Shown here piece by piece: positions 8,829 through 16,771 of a stretch of DNA of 38,949 nucleotides. Position 1 is the stretch's first letter. Each line of letters begins with the position of its first letter. A model generated the notes under the pieces. That model was not told where the DNA came from, searched no databases, and was given only the letters and a program-made list of their open reading frames with translations. The stretch is from Flemingiibacterium sp045635785 (GTDB taxonomy: Bacteria; Bacillota; Clostridia; Oscillospirales; CAG-272), in NCBI GenBank assembly GCA_045635785.1, contig JAZTWJ010000020.1, positions 1 to 38,949 on the forward strand, written 5' to 3'. A program made the translations under genes and the position numbers.

Positions 8829-8839
8829 GACAATTACTT

Positions 8840-10021
8840 ATGAAGGAAGTACTTCTGTGCAAATACGGCGAGCTGATCCTCAAAGGAGCGAATCGCTCCC
8901 ATTTTGAGAATATGCTGCTGCGTGAACTCAAAACCCGCGTCAAGCGTGCGGGCGAATTTGACGTATACCGTGCCCAAAGCACGATCTATGTGGAGCCAAA
9001 GGATGACTCCTGCGATCTGGATGCCGCGCTGGAATATGCAAAAAAGGTGTTCGGCATTGTCAGCATCGACCGCGCATGTGTGGTCGAAAAGAATATGGAT
9101 GCGATCAAAAAGGCGGCAAAGGAATATCTGCCGCAGTTTCTCACGGGCGTGCGCACCTTCAAGGCGGACGCAAGACGCAGTGATAAATCCTTCCCGTTGA
9201 AATCCCCCGAGCTGATGGCAGAGGTGGGCGGTGCCGTTCTCGAAGCCCTGCCGCGGCTGAAGGTGGATGTAAACCATCCCGAAGCGGTCGTTCGTGTAGA
9301 AATCCGCGATTTCGGCGCATATCTGCATGCGGGACAGATCAAAGGTGCGGGCGGTATGCCGCTCGGCTCGAGCGGCAAGGGATTGCTGCTGCTTTCGGGC
9401 GGCATTGACAGTCCGGTTGCGGGCTATATGATGGCAAAGCGAGGTGTTACGTTAGAAGCACTTCACTTTGAAAGCTTCCCCTACACCAGCGAGCGCGCCA
9501 AGGAAAAGGTGCTGGAGCTTGCAAGGTTGCTCTGCGAATATACAACGCATATCCATGTGCATGTCATCTCGCTGACGCATATTCAAGAGGAGCTTCGCCG
9601 CGCCTGCGACGAGGATTATTTTACGCTGCTTCTGCGCCGCTATATGATGACATTGGCGGAGCGCGTGGCGCGCAGAAATCATTGCGGCGCGCTGATCACC
9701 GGCGAGAGCCTTGCACAGGTCGCAAGTCAGACCATGAAAGCCATCGAGGTGACGGACAACGCGGTCAATCTGCCTGTTTACCGTCCCTGCATCGGACTTG
9801 ACAAGGAAGAGATCATCACCATCGCCCGCAAGATCGGAACCTTTGAGACGTCGATTTTGCCCTATGAGGATTGCTGCACCGTTTTTACGCCCAGACATCC
9901 GCGTACCCGACCGGATCTCGCAAAGGTGCTGGCGGAGGAAAAAAAGCTGGACTTCGATGCATTGTGTGACGAAGCGTTTGCGACGCTCAACACCTACAAC
10001 ATTCGCATCGACGAGGAGTAA
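8840..10021 (+). CDS. thiI: tRNA 4-thiouridine synthetase ThiI (tRNA sulfurtransferase)
   Basis: Makes 4-thiouridine at tRNA position 8, and in some species takes part in thiamine thiazole synthesis. 393 residues: an N-terminal ferredoxin-like part (EVLLCKYGELILKGANR), a THUMP domain (about residues 60-165), and the PP-loop ATPase with SGGIDS at 186-191. YEDCCTVFTPRHP carries the conserved catalytic cysteine region. The C-terminal rhodanese domain of the E. coli enzyme is absent. In Firmicutes with this short form, a NifS-like cysteine desulfurase supplies sulfur directly, and one is encoded at 720-1901. The start ATG at 8840 is preceded by AAAGG, which overlaps the end of cca. Last gene of the group; no clear terminator follows before the rny promoter. 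Confidence 0.95.
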   Translation: MKEVLLCKYGELILKGANRSHFENMLLRELKTRVKRAGEFDVYRAQSTIYVEPKDDSCDLDAALEYAKKVFGIVSIDRACVVEKNMDAIKKAAKEYLPQFLTGVRTFKADARRSDKSFPLKSPELMAEVGGAVLEALPRLKVDVNHPEAVVRVEIRDFGAYLHAGQIKGAGGMPLGSSGKGLLLLSGGIDSPVAGYMMAKRGVTLEALHFESFPYTSERAKEKVLELARLLCEYTTHIHVHVISLTHIQEELRRACDEDYFTLLLRRYMMTLAERVARRNHCGALITGESLAQVASQTMKAIEVTDNAVNLPVYRPCIGLDKEEIITIARKIGTFETSILPYEDCCTVFTPRHPRTRPDLAKVLAEEKKLDFDALCDEAFATLNTYNIRIDEE

Positions 10022-10086
10022 ATAGCAGATTTTGGCGCAGATTCCGTGCAATTTGCAAAAAAATAAGTTTATTTACTTTTATCCTC

Positions 10087-10115
10087 TTGACATATGCGCG
10101 GTTTTTGTATAAAAT
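10087..10115 (+). promoter_or_regulatory. rny promoter
   Basis: -35 TTGACA (10087-10092), a 17-bp spacer and -10 TAAAAT (10110-10115). The transcription start would be near 10122, giving an unusually long leader of about 250 nt before the rny TTG codon. The 10022-10371 gap otherwise holds only two possible small reading frames (10206-10340 and 10289-10357). Confidence 0.75.
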
Positions 10116-10288
10116 ATATATGTATGTAATTAAATTATACTGCCGAAGACTGTCCATTTTCATTCGGCGTTCCGATAATTGCATAAAAATACTGAAAGGT
10201 CGGGGATGCTTGGAAGCGACATTTTTCTGTTATTATACAACTGCCTGATATATAATTCGGATCTGATTTCGGATAAACGGGATCACCG

Positions 10289-10357
10289 ATGGAAAATAAG
10301 GGAATTGTACGCATGGATCCATTTCAAAAAGCAATATTAAGATTGAAAAACATTTAA
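10289..10357 (+). CDS. Possible 22-residue leader peptide upstream of rny
   Basis: The reading frame begins MENKGIVRMDPFQKAILRL and ends with a TAA (10355-10357) that overlaps the rny SD (AAGGAGG at 10356-10362). Ribosomes finishing this frame would sit on the rny ribosome-binding site, a layout compatible with translational coupling. Its own SD is weak. I do not recognise the peptide. An overlapping 44-codon frame (10206-10340, after AAAGGTCGGGG) is an alternative. Low confidence that either is translated. Confidence 0.25.
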   Translation: MENKGIVRMDPFQKAILRLKNI

Positions 10358-10371
10358 GGAGGTGTTCAATA

Positions 10372-11919
10372 TTGTTGGAAATTGTACTTGGCATTATTAT
10401 AACCGCAATTGTTTGTCTGCCGCTTGGCGTATTTTTCGGTATTACATACAGAAAGAAGGTCGGCGAGGCTGAAATCGGCTCCGCTGAAGAACAGGCAAAG
10501 AAGATTATTGAAGACGGCGAGCGCACCGCCGAAAGCAAAAAGAAAGAAGCGCTGATCGAGGCTAAGGAAGAGATCCTTCGCCAGAAAAACGAAGCAGAGC
10601 GCGAAAACAAAGAGCGCCGTGCCGAGATATCCAAGCTGGAAGCCCGCGTTTCCAAGAAGGAAGAGCAGGTAGACCGCAAGCTGGAAAGCCTCGAGCAAAA
10701 GGAAGAACAGCTGAATAAAAAGCTCAAGGAATGTGCCGATACCCGCGAGGAGATAGAAGCCATCAAGGAAAAGCATCTTGAAACGCTGGAAAAGATCGCC
10801 GGTCTTACCGCCGAGGAGGCAAAGGCGCAGATCGTTTCCAGACTCGACGATGAGGTCAGACACGAAACCGCACAAAAGCTGGTCGAATACGAACAGCAGT
10901 TCAAGGAAGAAGCGGATGTCAAAGCAAAGAATATTCTTTCGCTTGCGATCCAGCGCTGTGCTTCCGAGATCGTAACCGAGACCACGGTTTCCGTGGTGGC
11001 GCTTCCCAACGACGAAATGAAGGGACGCATCATCGGACGAGAGGGACGCAACATTCACGCCATTGAGGCAATGACCGGTGTCGATCTGATCATCGACGAC
11101 ACACCGGAGGCAATCACCCTGTCCAGCTTTGATCCGGTTCGCCGCGAGGTGGCAAGAATCGCGCTGGAAAAGCTCATTTCGGACGGACGCATTCATCCCG
11201 CACGCATCGAGGAAATGGTGGAAAAGGCAAAGCGCGATGTGGATGCAATGATCAAGCAGGCGGGCGAGCGCGCCACCTACGATACGGGCATTCACGGACT
11301 GAGTATGGATATGATCAAGCTGCTCGGCAGACTTCGCTTCCGTACCAGCTACGGTCAGAATGTGCTGAATCATTCCACCGAGGTTGCAACTCTTGCCGGC
11401 ATGATCGCCGACGAGCTTGGCGTGGACAGCACGCTGGCAAAGCGCGCAGGTCTGCTGCATGACATCGGCAAGGCATTGACACAGGAAATCGAAGGCTCCC
11501 ATGTACAGCTTGGCGTGGATATTGCCAAGAAGTTCAAGGAGAACAAGGACGTCATCCATGCCATCGAGGCGCATCATAACGATGTGGAGCCCCAGACCAT
11601 CACCGCGATCATCGTGCAGGCAGCCGATGCCATTTCGGCGGCTCGTCCCGGCGCAAGACGCGAGGATCTGGAAAACTACATCAAGCGTCTGCAAAAGCTT
11701 GAAGAAATCACCTACAGCTTCCCCGGCGTGGACAAGTCGTTTGCCATCCAGGCAGGCAGAGAGATTCGCATTGCCGTCAAACCCGAGGAGGTCAACGACG
11801 AGCAAATGGTGGTTATTGCCCGCGAGATCGTCAAGAAGATCGAAAGCGAGCTTCAGTACCCCGGCCAGATCAAGGTTCACATGATCCGCGAAAGCCGCGC
11901 GATCGACTACGCAAAATAA
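10372..11919 (+). CDS. rny: Ribonuclease Y
   Basis: Membrane-anchored endoribonuclease that starts mRNA decay and riboswitch turnover in Firmicutes. 515 residues: an N-terminal transmembrane helix (about residues 2-22), a long charged coiled coil (about 35-190), a KH RNA-binding domain with the GREG loop (near VALPNDEMKGRIIGREGRN), and an HD metal-dependent phosphohydrolase domain with the catalytic pair His363-Asp364 in GLLHDIGKALT. The length is typical. The start codon is TTG at 10372 (a second TTG follows directly), 9 nt after a very strong SD AAGGAGG. It is monocistronic: a strong promoter lies upstream and a terminator about 180 nt downstream. Confidence 0.96.
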   Translation: MLEIVLGIIITAIVCLPLGVFFGITYRKKVGEAEIGSAEEQAKKIIEDGERTAESKKKEALIEAKEEILRQKNEAERENKERRAEISKLEARVSKKEEQVDRKLESLEQKEEQLNKKLKECADTREEIEAIKEKHLETLEKIAGLTAEEAKAQIVSRLDDEVRHETAQKLVEYEQQFKEEADVKAKNILSLAIQRCASEIVTETTVSVVALPNDEMKGRIIGREGRNIHAIEAMTGVDLIIDDTPEAITLSSFDPVRREVARIALEKLISDGRIHPARIEEMVEKAKRDVDAMIKQAGERATYDTGIHGLSMDMIKLLGRLRFRTSYGQNVLNHSTEVATLAGMIADELGVDSTLAKRAGLLHDIGKALTQEIEGSHVQLGVDIAKKFKENKDVIHAIEAHHNDVEPQTITAIIVQAADAISAARPGARREDLENYIKRLQKLEEITYSFPGVDKSFAIQAGREIRIAVKPEEVNDEQMVVIAREIVKKIESELQYPGQIKVHMIRESRAIDYAK

Positions 11920-12094
11920 ATCATAGACTTTCAGCAGTTTCTTTACCGATATATTTACATAATTTCCCGCCAACTTACGGGATTTTGATATTGTTAACCT
12001 CTGCACTTTCATTGGAAGCAGGGATTCATCATAGATATTTCATGAAAGAGAAAATGCGAGCTTTAGGCTTTGATATACATTGCGAAACAAAAGA

Positions 12095-12127
12095 GCAGAG
12101 GATGAGAGATCATCTTCTGCTTTTTTT
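12095..12127 (+). terminator. Intrinsic terminator downstream of rny
   Basis: An 11-bp stem (GCAGAGGATGA at 12095-12105 with TCATCTTCTGC at 12110-12120, one G-U pair) followed by seven T residues. The 175 nt between the rny stop codon and this hairpin hold nothing I can identify. Confidence 0.85.
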
Positions 12128-12205
12128 GTGCTGCGAAGCGGCTAAAGCAGAATAAAAAAGCAGAATATAAAAAAGTATATACCGCAATAGTTAAAAATAT
12201 ATCAA

Positions 12206-12252
12206 GAAATTTTTCGAAACCTCTTGAAATTTTTCGACGAAAGGTGTATACT
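12206..12252 (+). promoter_or_regulatory. Symporter promoter with a 12-bp direct repeat
   Basis: -35 TTGAAA (12224-12229), a 17-bp spacer and -10 TATACT (12247-12252). The 12-mer GAAATTTTTCGA occurs at 12206-12217 and exactly 20 bp later at 12226-12237, the second copy overlapping the -35 and the spacer. The arrangement suggests an operator for a repressor on one face of the DNA (inference). Confidence 0.65.
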
Positions 12253-12271
12253 TAAGATGAATTTCATAAAA

Positions 12272-12430
12272 GCTGGTCGATGCAGGCGGGAAAAAGTGGA
12301 GCACGGTGTGCTCACGCTTACCGAAGGAGTAACGCTCTCAGGTAAATCTACTGTCTGCGGACAGCACTCTGGAGAAGCTCATTTATGGGTGCCGAAGGTG
12401 TTCATGCTCTCAGGCAAAAGGACAGAGATT
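12272..12430 (+). promoter_or_regulatory. Tandem glycine riboswitch
   Basis: Two glycine aptamers in series. Aptamer 1 has TTACCGAAGGAGTAA and CGCTCTCAGGTAAAT, closed by a P1 stem pairing GCAGGC with GTCTGC. Aptamer 2 has CTCTGGAGAAGC, GTGCCGAAGGTG, GCTCTCAGGCAAAAGGACAG. The CCGAAGG and CTCTCAGG(C/T)AAA elements are the family signature. The riboswitch lies in the leader of the symporter gene, before a terminator hairpin at 12473-12499. Outer boundaries are approximate. Confidence 0.93.
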
Positions 12431-12472
12431 ATACTGATTTTTTCGGTATCTTTTTCTATTTGTGCTTTTTCA

Positions 12473-12499
12473 GGGTCAAGTTTGCTTGGCCCGTTTTTA
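12473..12499 (+). terminator. Riboswitch-controlled terminator (expression platform)
   Basis: GGGTCAAG (12473-12480) pairs with CTTGGCCC (12485-12492), an 8-bp stem with one G-U pair and a 4-nt loop, followed by GTTTTTA. It stands between aptamer 2 and the symporter start, so it is probably the glycine-controlled switch. Whether glycine turns expression on or off cannot be read from the sequence alone. Confidence 0.8.
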
Positions 12500-12552
12500 T
12501 TATAATTTTCAGTATAAAAACATTTTTCAAAGAGAGGACGGTTTATTTTATT

Positions 12553-14076
12553 ATGCAATGGTTGACAGATCTCAACACGGATATCAACAATTTCGTCTGG
12601 GGTAACGGTGTTTACCTGCTCCTGTTCGTTGGCTTGCTTATGACCATCGTGACCGGTGTGTTCCAGGTGACGCATATCGGACATTGGTTCAGCCAAACGC
12701 TGGGCAAAATGTTCAAGAAGGATGTTTCCGGCCACGTGAAGGGTAAATCCATCTCCCAATTCCAAGCGCTTTGTACGGCGCTTGCCGCAACCATCGGCGT
12801 CGGTAACATCGTCGGTGTTGCAACTGCCATCGTAACGGGTGGCCCCGGTGCGGTCTTTTGGATGTGGATCGCCGCATTCCTCGGCATGATGACCAACTAT
12901 TCCGAAAACGTGCTGGGCATCTATTTCCGCCGCAAAAATGCGGACGGCGAATGGTCGGGCGGCGCAATGTACTACTTAGAGGAAGGCGTCGGCAAAATGA
13001 AGTACGGCAAGTACTTCGGCAAGCCCCTTGCCATTCTGTTCTGCGTTTTCGCAATTCTTGCATCCTTTGGAATCGGCGCAATGGGTCAGATCAACAAGAT
13101 CGTTGTCAATATGGTTTCCGCGTTTGAGATCAAGCCCCTGACCGCCATTGAGCTTTACGACGGCGTTACCCTCTATCACCTCATTCTCGGTATTATTTTG
13201 GTCGTGGTAGCAGGTCTTATCATTCTCGGCGGTCTTAAGAGAATTGCAAATTTTGCCGAAAAGGTCGTTCCCTTTATGGTCGTACTGTATGTTGCAGGCT
13301 CCCTTGTGATCATTATTTTGAACGCTTCTCAGATCGGCACGGCATTTGCATCCATCTTCAAGTATGCATTCACCATTCCCGCGGCACTGGGCGGCGCGGC
13401 AGGTTCTCTTGTCAGCGTTGTCATCACCACCGGATGTAAGCGCGGCGTGTTCTCCAATGAGGCAGGTCTCGGTTCCTCTGTTATGGTACATAGCAACTCC
13501 AACGTTATCGAGCCCGTTCGTCAGGGACTTTGGGGCATTTTTGAAGTGTTTGCGGACACCATTATCGTCTGCACCATGACCGCGCTGGTCGTACTGACCT
13601 CCGGCATTGATTTTTCAACCCCCGGTGCGCTGGAAGGCGTCAACGATGCAACGCTGGTTGCACAGATCTTCGGCAATCAGTTCGGTATCATCGGACAGGG
13701 CTTTGTTACCGTCGCCATTTTGCTTTTTGCGTTTACGACGGCTCTCGGCTGGGATCACTACGGTTCCAAGGCGTGGGAGTATCTGTTCGGCGTGAAGTCC
13801 ATCAAGGTCTATAAGGTCATCCACCTGATCACCATTTTCTGCGGCGCGCTTCTTACCTCGTCGCTGGCATGGGATATTTCCGATACCTTCAACGGTCTGA
13901 TGATGGTTCCCAACCTGATCGGCGTTGTCTGCTGTACAGGCATTGTCTTGAAGATCACCAAGAACTATAAGGACCGTATCTTCGCCAAGAAGGATATTGA
14001 GCCGATGATCTCTGTAGTTCCGGAGATTCAGGCAGAGCAGGCGGCAAAGCTCAAGAACGGCGAAACCGAAGAATAA
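12553..14076 (+). CDS. Alanine/glycine:cation (Na+) symporter, AGCS family
   Basis: Integral membrane carrier taking up alanine or glycine with sodium. 507 residues and about ten or eleven hydrophobic helices. Family signatures are ALAATIGVGNIVGVATAI with GGPGAVFWMW, TNYSENVLGI, SGGAMYYLE, and FSNEAGLGSS. The glycine riboswitch in the leader points to glycine as substrate. The ATG at 12553 is 14 nt after AGAGGA, longer than usual, so translation may be modest. A bidirectional terminator follows the stop codon. A LysR gene lies convergently on the other side, so it is a neighbour but not an obvious local regulator. Confidence 0.93.
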   Translation: MQWLTDLNTDINNFVWGNGVYLLLFVGLLMTIVTGVFQVTHIGHWFSQTLGKMFKKDVSGHVKGKSISQFQALCTALAATIGVGNIVGVATAIVTGGPGAVFWMWIAAFLGMMTNYSENVLGIYFRRKNADGEWSGGAMYYLEEGVGKMKYGKYFGKPLAILFCVFAILASFGIGAMGQINKIVVNMVSAFEIKPLTAIELYDGVTLYHLILGIILVVVAGLIILGGLKRIANFAEKVVPFMVVLYVAGSLVIIILNASQIGTAFASIFKYAFTIPAALGGAAGSLVSVVITTGCKRGVFSNEAGLGSSVMVHSNSNVIEPVRQGLWGIFEVFADTIIVCTMTALVVLTSGIDFSTPGALEGVNDATLVAQIFGNQFGIIGQGFVTVAILLFAFTTALGWDHYGSKAWEYLFGVKSIKVYKVIHLITIFCGALLTSSLAWDISDTFNGLMMVPNLIGVVCCTGIVLKITKNYKDRIFAKKDIEPMISVVPEIQAEQAAKLKNGETEE

Positions 14077-14088
14077 ACGATCAAAAAA

Positions 14089-14117
14089 GTACTCGTGAGC
14101 AAAACGTTCACGAGTAC
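14089..14117. terminator. Bidirectional terminator between symporter and LysR genes
   Basis: A perfect 10-bp stem (GTACTCGTGA with TCACGAGTAC) and a 9-nt loop. It is followed by TTCTATTTT on the plus strand and by six T residues on the minus strand, so it serves both convergent genes. Confidence 0.88.
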
Positions 14118-14125
14118 TTCTATTT

Positions 14126-15061
14126 TCATGCTTCGGCGGATTCCAGCTCCTCGATCACACGCTTCAATTCGTCAAAATAAAGCTTGTCGATTTCGGTCAT
14201 GCGATAGGTGCGCTGATACACCAGAATATCCTTGTATGAATAGTCCGCGTCGGAAACGCAGCGCTGGACAAGCCCGTATCGGTTGAGCGTTTCCGCCGGA
14301 ATGGAGGAAACCCACATGAAGGTATTCTGCAGATTTGCAAGCAGCTCAAACTGACTGCCGCGCTCGAATACATAGATGCGCTTGTTGGAGGTTTCGATAT
14401 TTTCCATGCGCTTTGCCTCCAGCGTGGGAAGGGAGGGGACCGCATTGTCGCTGTGTAGAATCTCAATGGAGCCTTCCAGATCCGCAAGGGTCAGCACCGG
14501 CTTGCTTGCCAGCGGATGATCCTTTGACATGACCGCAAGATAGCGGAACTGCCAGACAAGCTCGCTTTTGAGATCCTTTTCGCGCAGAAGGCGGGTGAAA
14601 TAGGACTCAAAAACATCGCGGCAACGGATGATCGCAAGATTATAATTGGACTGTACGATGTTGGAGATTGCCTGCATGGAATTGGTTTCGCTGTACATGA
14701 TCTCGATTTCCTTTTCGGGATCCAGCTTTTTGACAAAGCGCGTGAAGGTATGGGAAAGATAGCTGGCGCGGGGAATGGAAATGCTGAACACCTGCTTCTT
14801 GATATGCTTACTGCTGTAGATGGACTCCAGCTCGTCGATCTGTGATAAGATCCGTTTTGCATATACGAGAAACTCCTCGCCCTTTAGGGTGGGGACGATG
14901 CCCTTTGACGTGCGTTTGAAGATCGTAATGCCGAGGCTTTCCTCTAACTCGCGGATCGCCTTGCTGAGGTTGGGCTGTCCCATGAAAAGGTTTTCAGCCG
15001 CTTGGGTGATGGAGCCGGTTTTCGACACCTCAACCGCGTATTTCAAGTGCATGATATTCAT
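14126..15061 (-). CDS. LysR-family transcriptional regulator
   Basis: 311 residues. The N-terminal winged helix-turn-helix is clear: MHLKYAVEVSKTGSITQAAE, then QPNLSKAIRELEESLG and IFKRTSKGIVPTLKGE. A LysR substrate-binding domain follows (about residues 90-300), so it should respond to a small ligand, which is unknown. The ATG at 15061 follows AGAAAGGA with 9-nt spacing. It lies 62 nt downstream of wecB on the same strand and may be read from the mrnC-wecB transcript. The usual LysR layout, with a divergent target gene, is absent. Confidence 0.92.
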   Translation of the reverse strand: MNIMHLKYAVEVSKTGSITQAAENLFMGQPNLSKAIRELEESLGITIFKRTSKGIVPTLKGEEFLVYAKRILSQIDELESIYSSKHIKKQVFSISIPRASYLSHTFTRFVKKLDPEKEIEIMYSETNSMQAISNIVQSNYNLAIIRCRDVFESYFTRLLREKDLKSELVWQFRYLAVMSKDHPLASKPVLTLADLEGSIEILHSDNAVPSLPTLEAKRMENIETSNKRIYVFERGSQFELLANLQNTFMWVSSIPAETLNRYGLVQRCVSDADYSYKDILVYQRTYRMTEIDKLYFDELKRVIEELESAEA

Positions 15062-15123
15062 ACAAGCCCGTCCTTTCTGCCAAAAATCTCAAAAATTCGG
15101 TGATTCGCACGCATTGTTCGCTT

Positions 15124-16236
15124 TTATTGATGGAAATAGCCCTTGATTGCATTGATGATATACAGGGAGGCGTTGCCGTCGCCGTAAGGATTTACGGCAG
15201 AAGCCATACGATCGTATTCCGCCTTGTCCTCAAGCAGCAACTCCGCCTCATGAATGATGCGGTCGGTATCGACACCGATAACCTTGACGGTGCCGGCTTC
15301 TGCTGCCTCGGGACGCTCGGTTTCGGTGCGGAGCACCAAAACCGGCTTGTGGAAGGAGGGTGCTTCCTCCTGGATGCCGCCCGAATCGGACATGATAAAC
15401 AGCGATTTGGACAGCATGTTGTGCATATCCGAAACGTCCACGGGATCGGTCAGCGTAATGCGCGGATGGTTGTCGAGAAGGGGGAAGACCACATCGCGAA
15501 CCGCGGGACTGAGATGAACGGGATATACAAATCGCAGAGCGGGATATTTTTTTGAGAGTGCCAGCACCGCTTTGCAAATGTTTTCGATGCCGCCGTTCTG
15601 ATTCTCGCGGCGATGGGCGGTGATGGTGATGACCTGCTCGTTGTCGAAGTCGATCTCACGCAGCTTTTCGTCCTTGAATACATAGTCAGGAAGCACGGTA
15701 TACTGAAAAGCATCTAAGGCGGTGTTGCCGGTGATAAAGACATTTTCGGTGATGCCCTCCGCCGCAAGATTGCGGCGATTCCGCTCGGTGGGGGCAAAAT
15801 GAAGCGTGGCGAGCTTGGTGGTAAGATTGCGGTTGATCTCCTCGGGATAGGGCGAGTAGCGATCATAGGTACGCAGTCCCGCCTCCACATGGCCAACGGG
15901 AATTTTTGCATAAAATGCGGCGAGTGCTGCCGCAAAGCTGGTGGTGGTGTCGCCGTGGACCAGCACCAGATCAGGCTTTGCCTGCGCAAGTACCGGCTCA
16001 AGGCCCATGATGACATCGGAGGTGATGCCGGAAAGCGTCTGACCGCGTTTCATGATATTGAGATCATAATCCGGCTTGACGCCAAAATATTCAAGTGCGC
16101 TGTCCAGCATCTCGCGATGCTGTGCGGTGACGCAAACGATGCTTTCGATGGCAGGATCTGCCTCCAGTGTTTTTACAAGAGGGCACATTTTAATGGCTTC
16201 CGGACGGGTGCCGAAAACGGACATTACTTTGATCAT
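15124..16236 (-). CDS. wecB: UDP-N-acetylglucosamine 2-epimerase (non-hydrolysing)
   Basis: Converts UDP-GlcNAc to UDP-ManNAc, a precursor of wall teichoic acid linkage units and other surface glycans (also named mnaA). 370 residues, two Rossmann-like halves. Motifs: FGTRPEAIKM at the start, CVTAQHREMLD, VHGDTTTSFA, VEAGLRTYDRYSPYPEEINR, ITAHRRENQ, and MSDSGGIQEEAPSF. The ATG at 16236 has AAGGAG 7 nt upstream and overlaps the mrnC stop codon by 4 nt. A longer in-frame extension upstream lies wholly over mrnC in another frame and is not credible. No other teichoic-acid genes are in the window, so the destination of the sugar is not known. Confidence 0.95.
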   Translation of the reverse strand: MIKVMSVFGTRPEAIKMCPLVKTLEADPAIESIVCVTAQHREMLDSALEYFGVKPDYDLNIMKRGQTLSGITSDVIMGLEPVLAQAKPDLVLVHGDTTTSFAAALAAFYAKIPVGHVEAGLRTYDRYSPYPEEINRNLTTKLATLHFAPTERNRRNLAAEGITENVFITGNTALDAFQYTVLPDYVFKDEKLREIDFDNEQVITITAHRRENQNGGIENICKAVLALSKKYPALRFVYPVHLSPAVRDVVFPLLDNHPRITLTDPVDVSDMHNMLSKSLFIMSDSGGIQEEAPSFHKPVLVLRTETERPEAAEAGTVKVIGVDTDRIIHEAELLLEDKAEYDRMASAVNPYGDGNASLYIINAIKGYFHQ

Positions 16237-16652
16237 TGCACTTCTCCTTTTTCGTGATTTTCGAGCATCTCCATCACATCCGCGTAGGCGATATGAAAGA
16301 GCTCCTGCGCGCGCTCCTGCTGCCCCAAAAGATCGAGATAACCGAACAGTGCTTCCATTCCTGTGGCGCGGCGATATTCCACCGCCGAGGCACTTCGCGG
16401 AATGGAGATGCCGTGGGCATTGCGTCCGCGCTTGAAGATATACTCCTCCTCCTCGGTGAGATGGGGAAGAAGTCTGTCCATGCCTGCGCTTTGCGCCGTG
16501 GCACGCACAAAAAGCAGAGCCAGCCGGCTGAGAGAACCTCCGTCCGCCTTGCCAAGCGCAATTAAATAGCGACGCACCAGCACCTCTAATGCCGCATCGC
16601 CCAGATATGCCAATGTGGAACCGCTTAGATCGCGGGTGAAATTCTGATCCAT
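16233..16652 (-). CDS. mrnC: Mini-ribonuclease III
   Basis: Dimeric RNase III-like enzyme without dsRNA-binding domain; in Bacillus it matures 23S rRNA ends. 139 residues, the usual size. Motifs: LAYLGDAALEVLVRR (catalytic Asp19 region), LTEEEEYIFKRGRNAHG, and EYRRATGMEALFGYLDLLGQ, where the glutamate of the second metal-binding motif lies. In many Firmicutes mrnC sits directly after cysS. Here cysS is about 14 kb away and mrnC heads a small operon with wecB. The SD is weak (AGG about 14 nt upstream). Confidence 0.92.
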   Translation of the reverse strand: MDQNFTRDLSGSTLAYLGDAALEVLVRRYLIALGKADGGSLSRLALLFVRATAQSAGMDRLLPHLTEEEEYIFKRGRNAHGISIPRSASAVEYRRATGMEALFGYLDLLGQQERAQELFHIAYADVMEMLENHEKGEVQ

Positions 16653-16693
16653 AGTTGTTTAGATACCTGCACATAAATGATATAGTTACATAC

Positions 16694-16722
16694 ATTATAC
16701 CATATTGCATAAGAATAATCAA
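16694..16722 (-). promoter_or_regulatory. Promoter of mrnC-wecB(-lysR)
   Basis: Minus strand: -35 TTGATT (16722-16717), a 17-bp spacer and a perfect -10 TATAAT (16699-16694), about 45 nt before mrnC. Confidence 0.8.
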
Positions 16723-16725
16723 GTA

Positions 16726-16767
16726 AAAAGCGAAAAGATTTCCTTTGACAGAAAATCTTTTCGCTTT
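16726..16767 (-). terminator. Terminator of the MoxR-DUF58-transglutaminase operon
   Basis: A long inverted repeat (AAAGCGAAAAGATTT with AAATCTTTTCGCTTT) ending in a T run on the minus strand. It lies just after the transglutaminase stop codon and just upstream of the mrnC promoter. Confidence 0.8.
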
Positions 16768-16771
16768 CCTT

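Noticed and set aside
10206..10340. A 44-codon frame in the rny leader as a firm gene
   Set aside because: It has an SD-like sequence but no recognisable protein features and overlaps another candidate; reported only as a possibility.
12041..12154. A 37-codon frame upstream of the symporter promoter
   Set aside because: It spans the rny terminator hairpin and has no SD.
16237..16722. N-terminal extension of the wecB frame to about 532 codons
   Set aside because: The extension runs through mrnC in another frame, while the ATG at 16236 has an ideal SD and begins with the conserved epimerase N-terminus.
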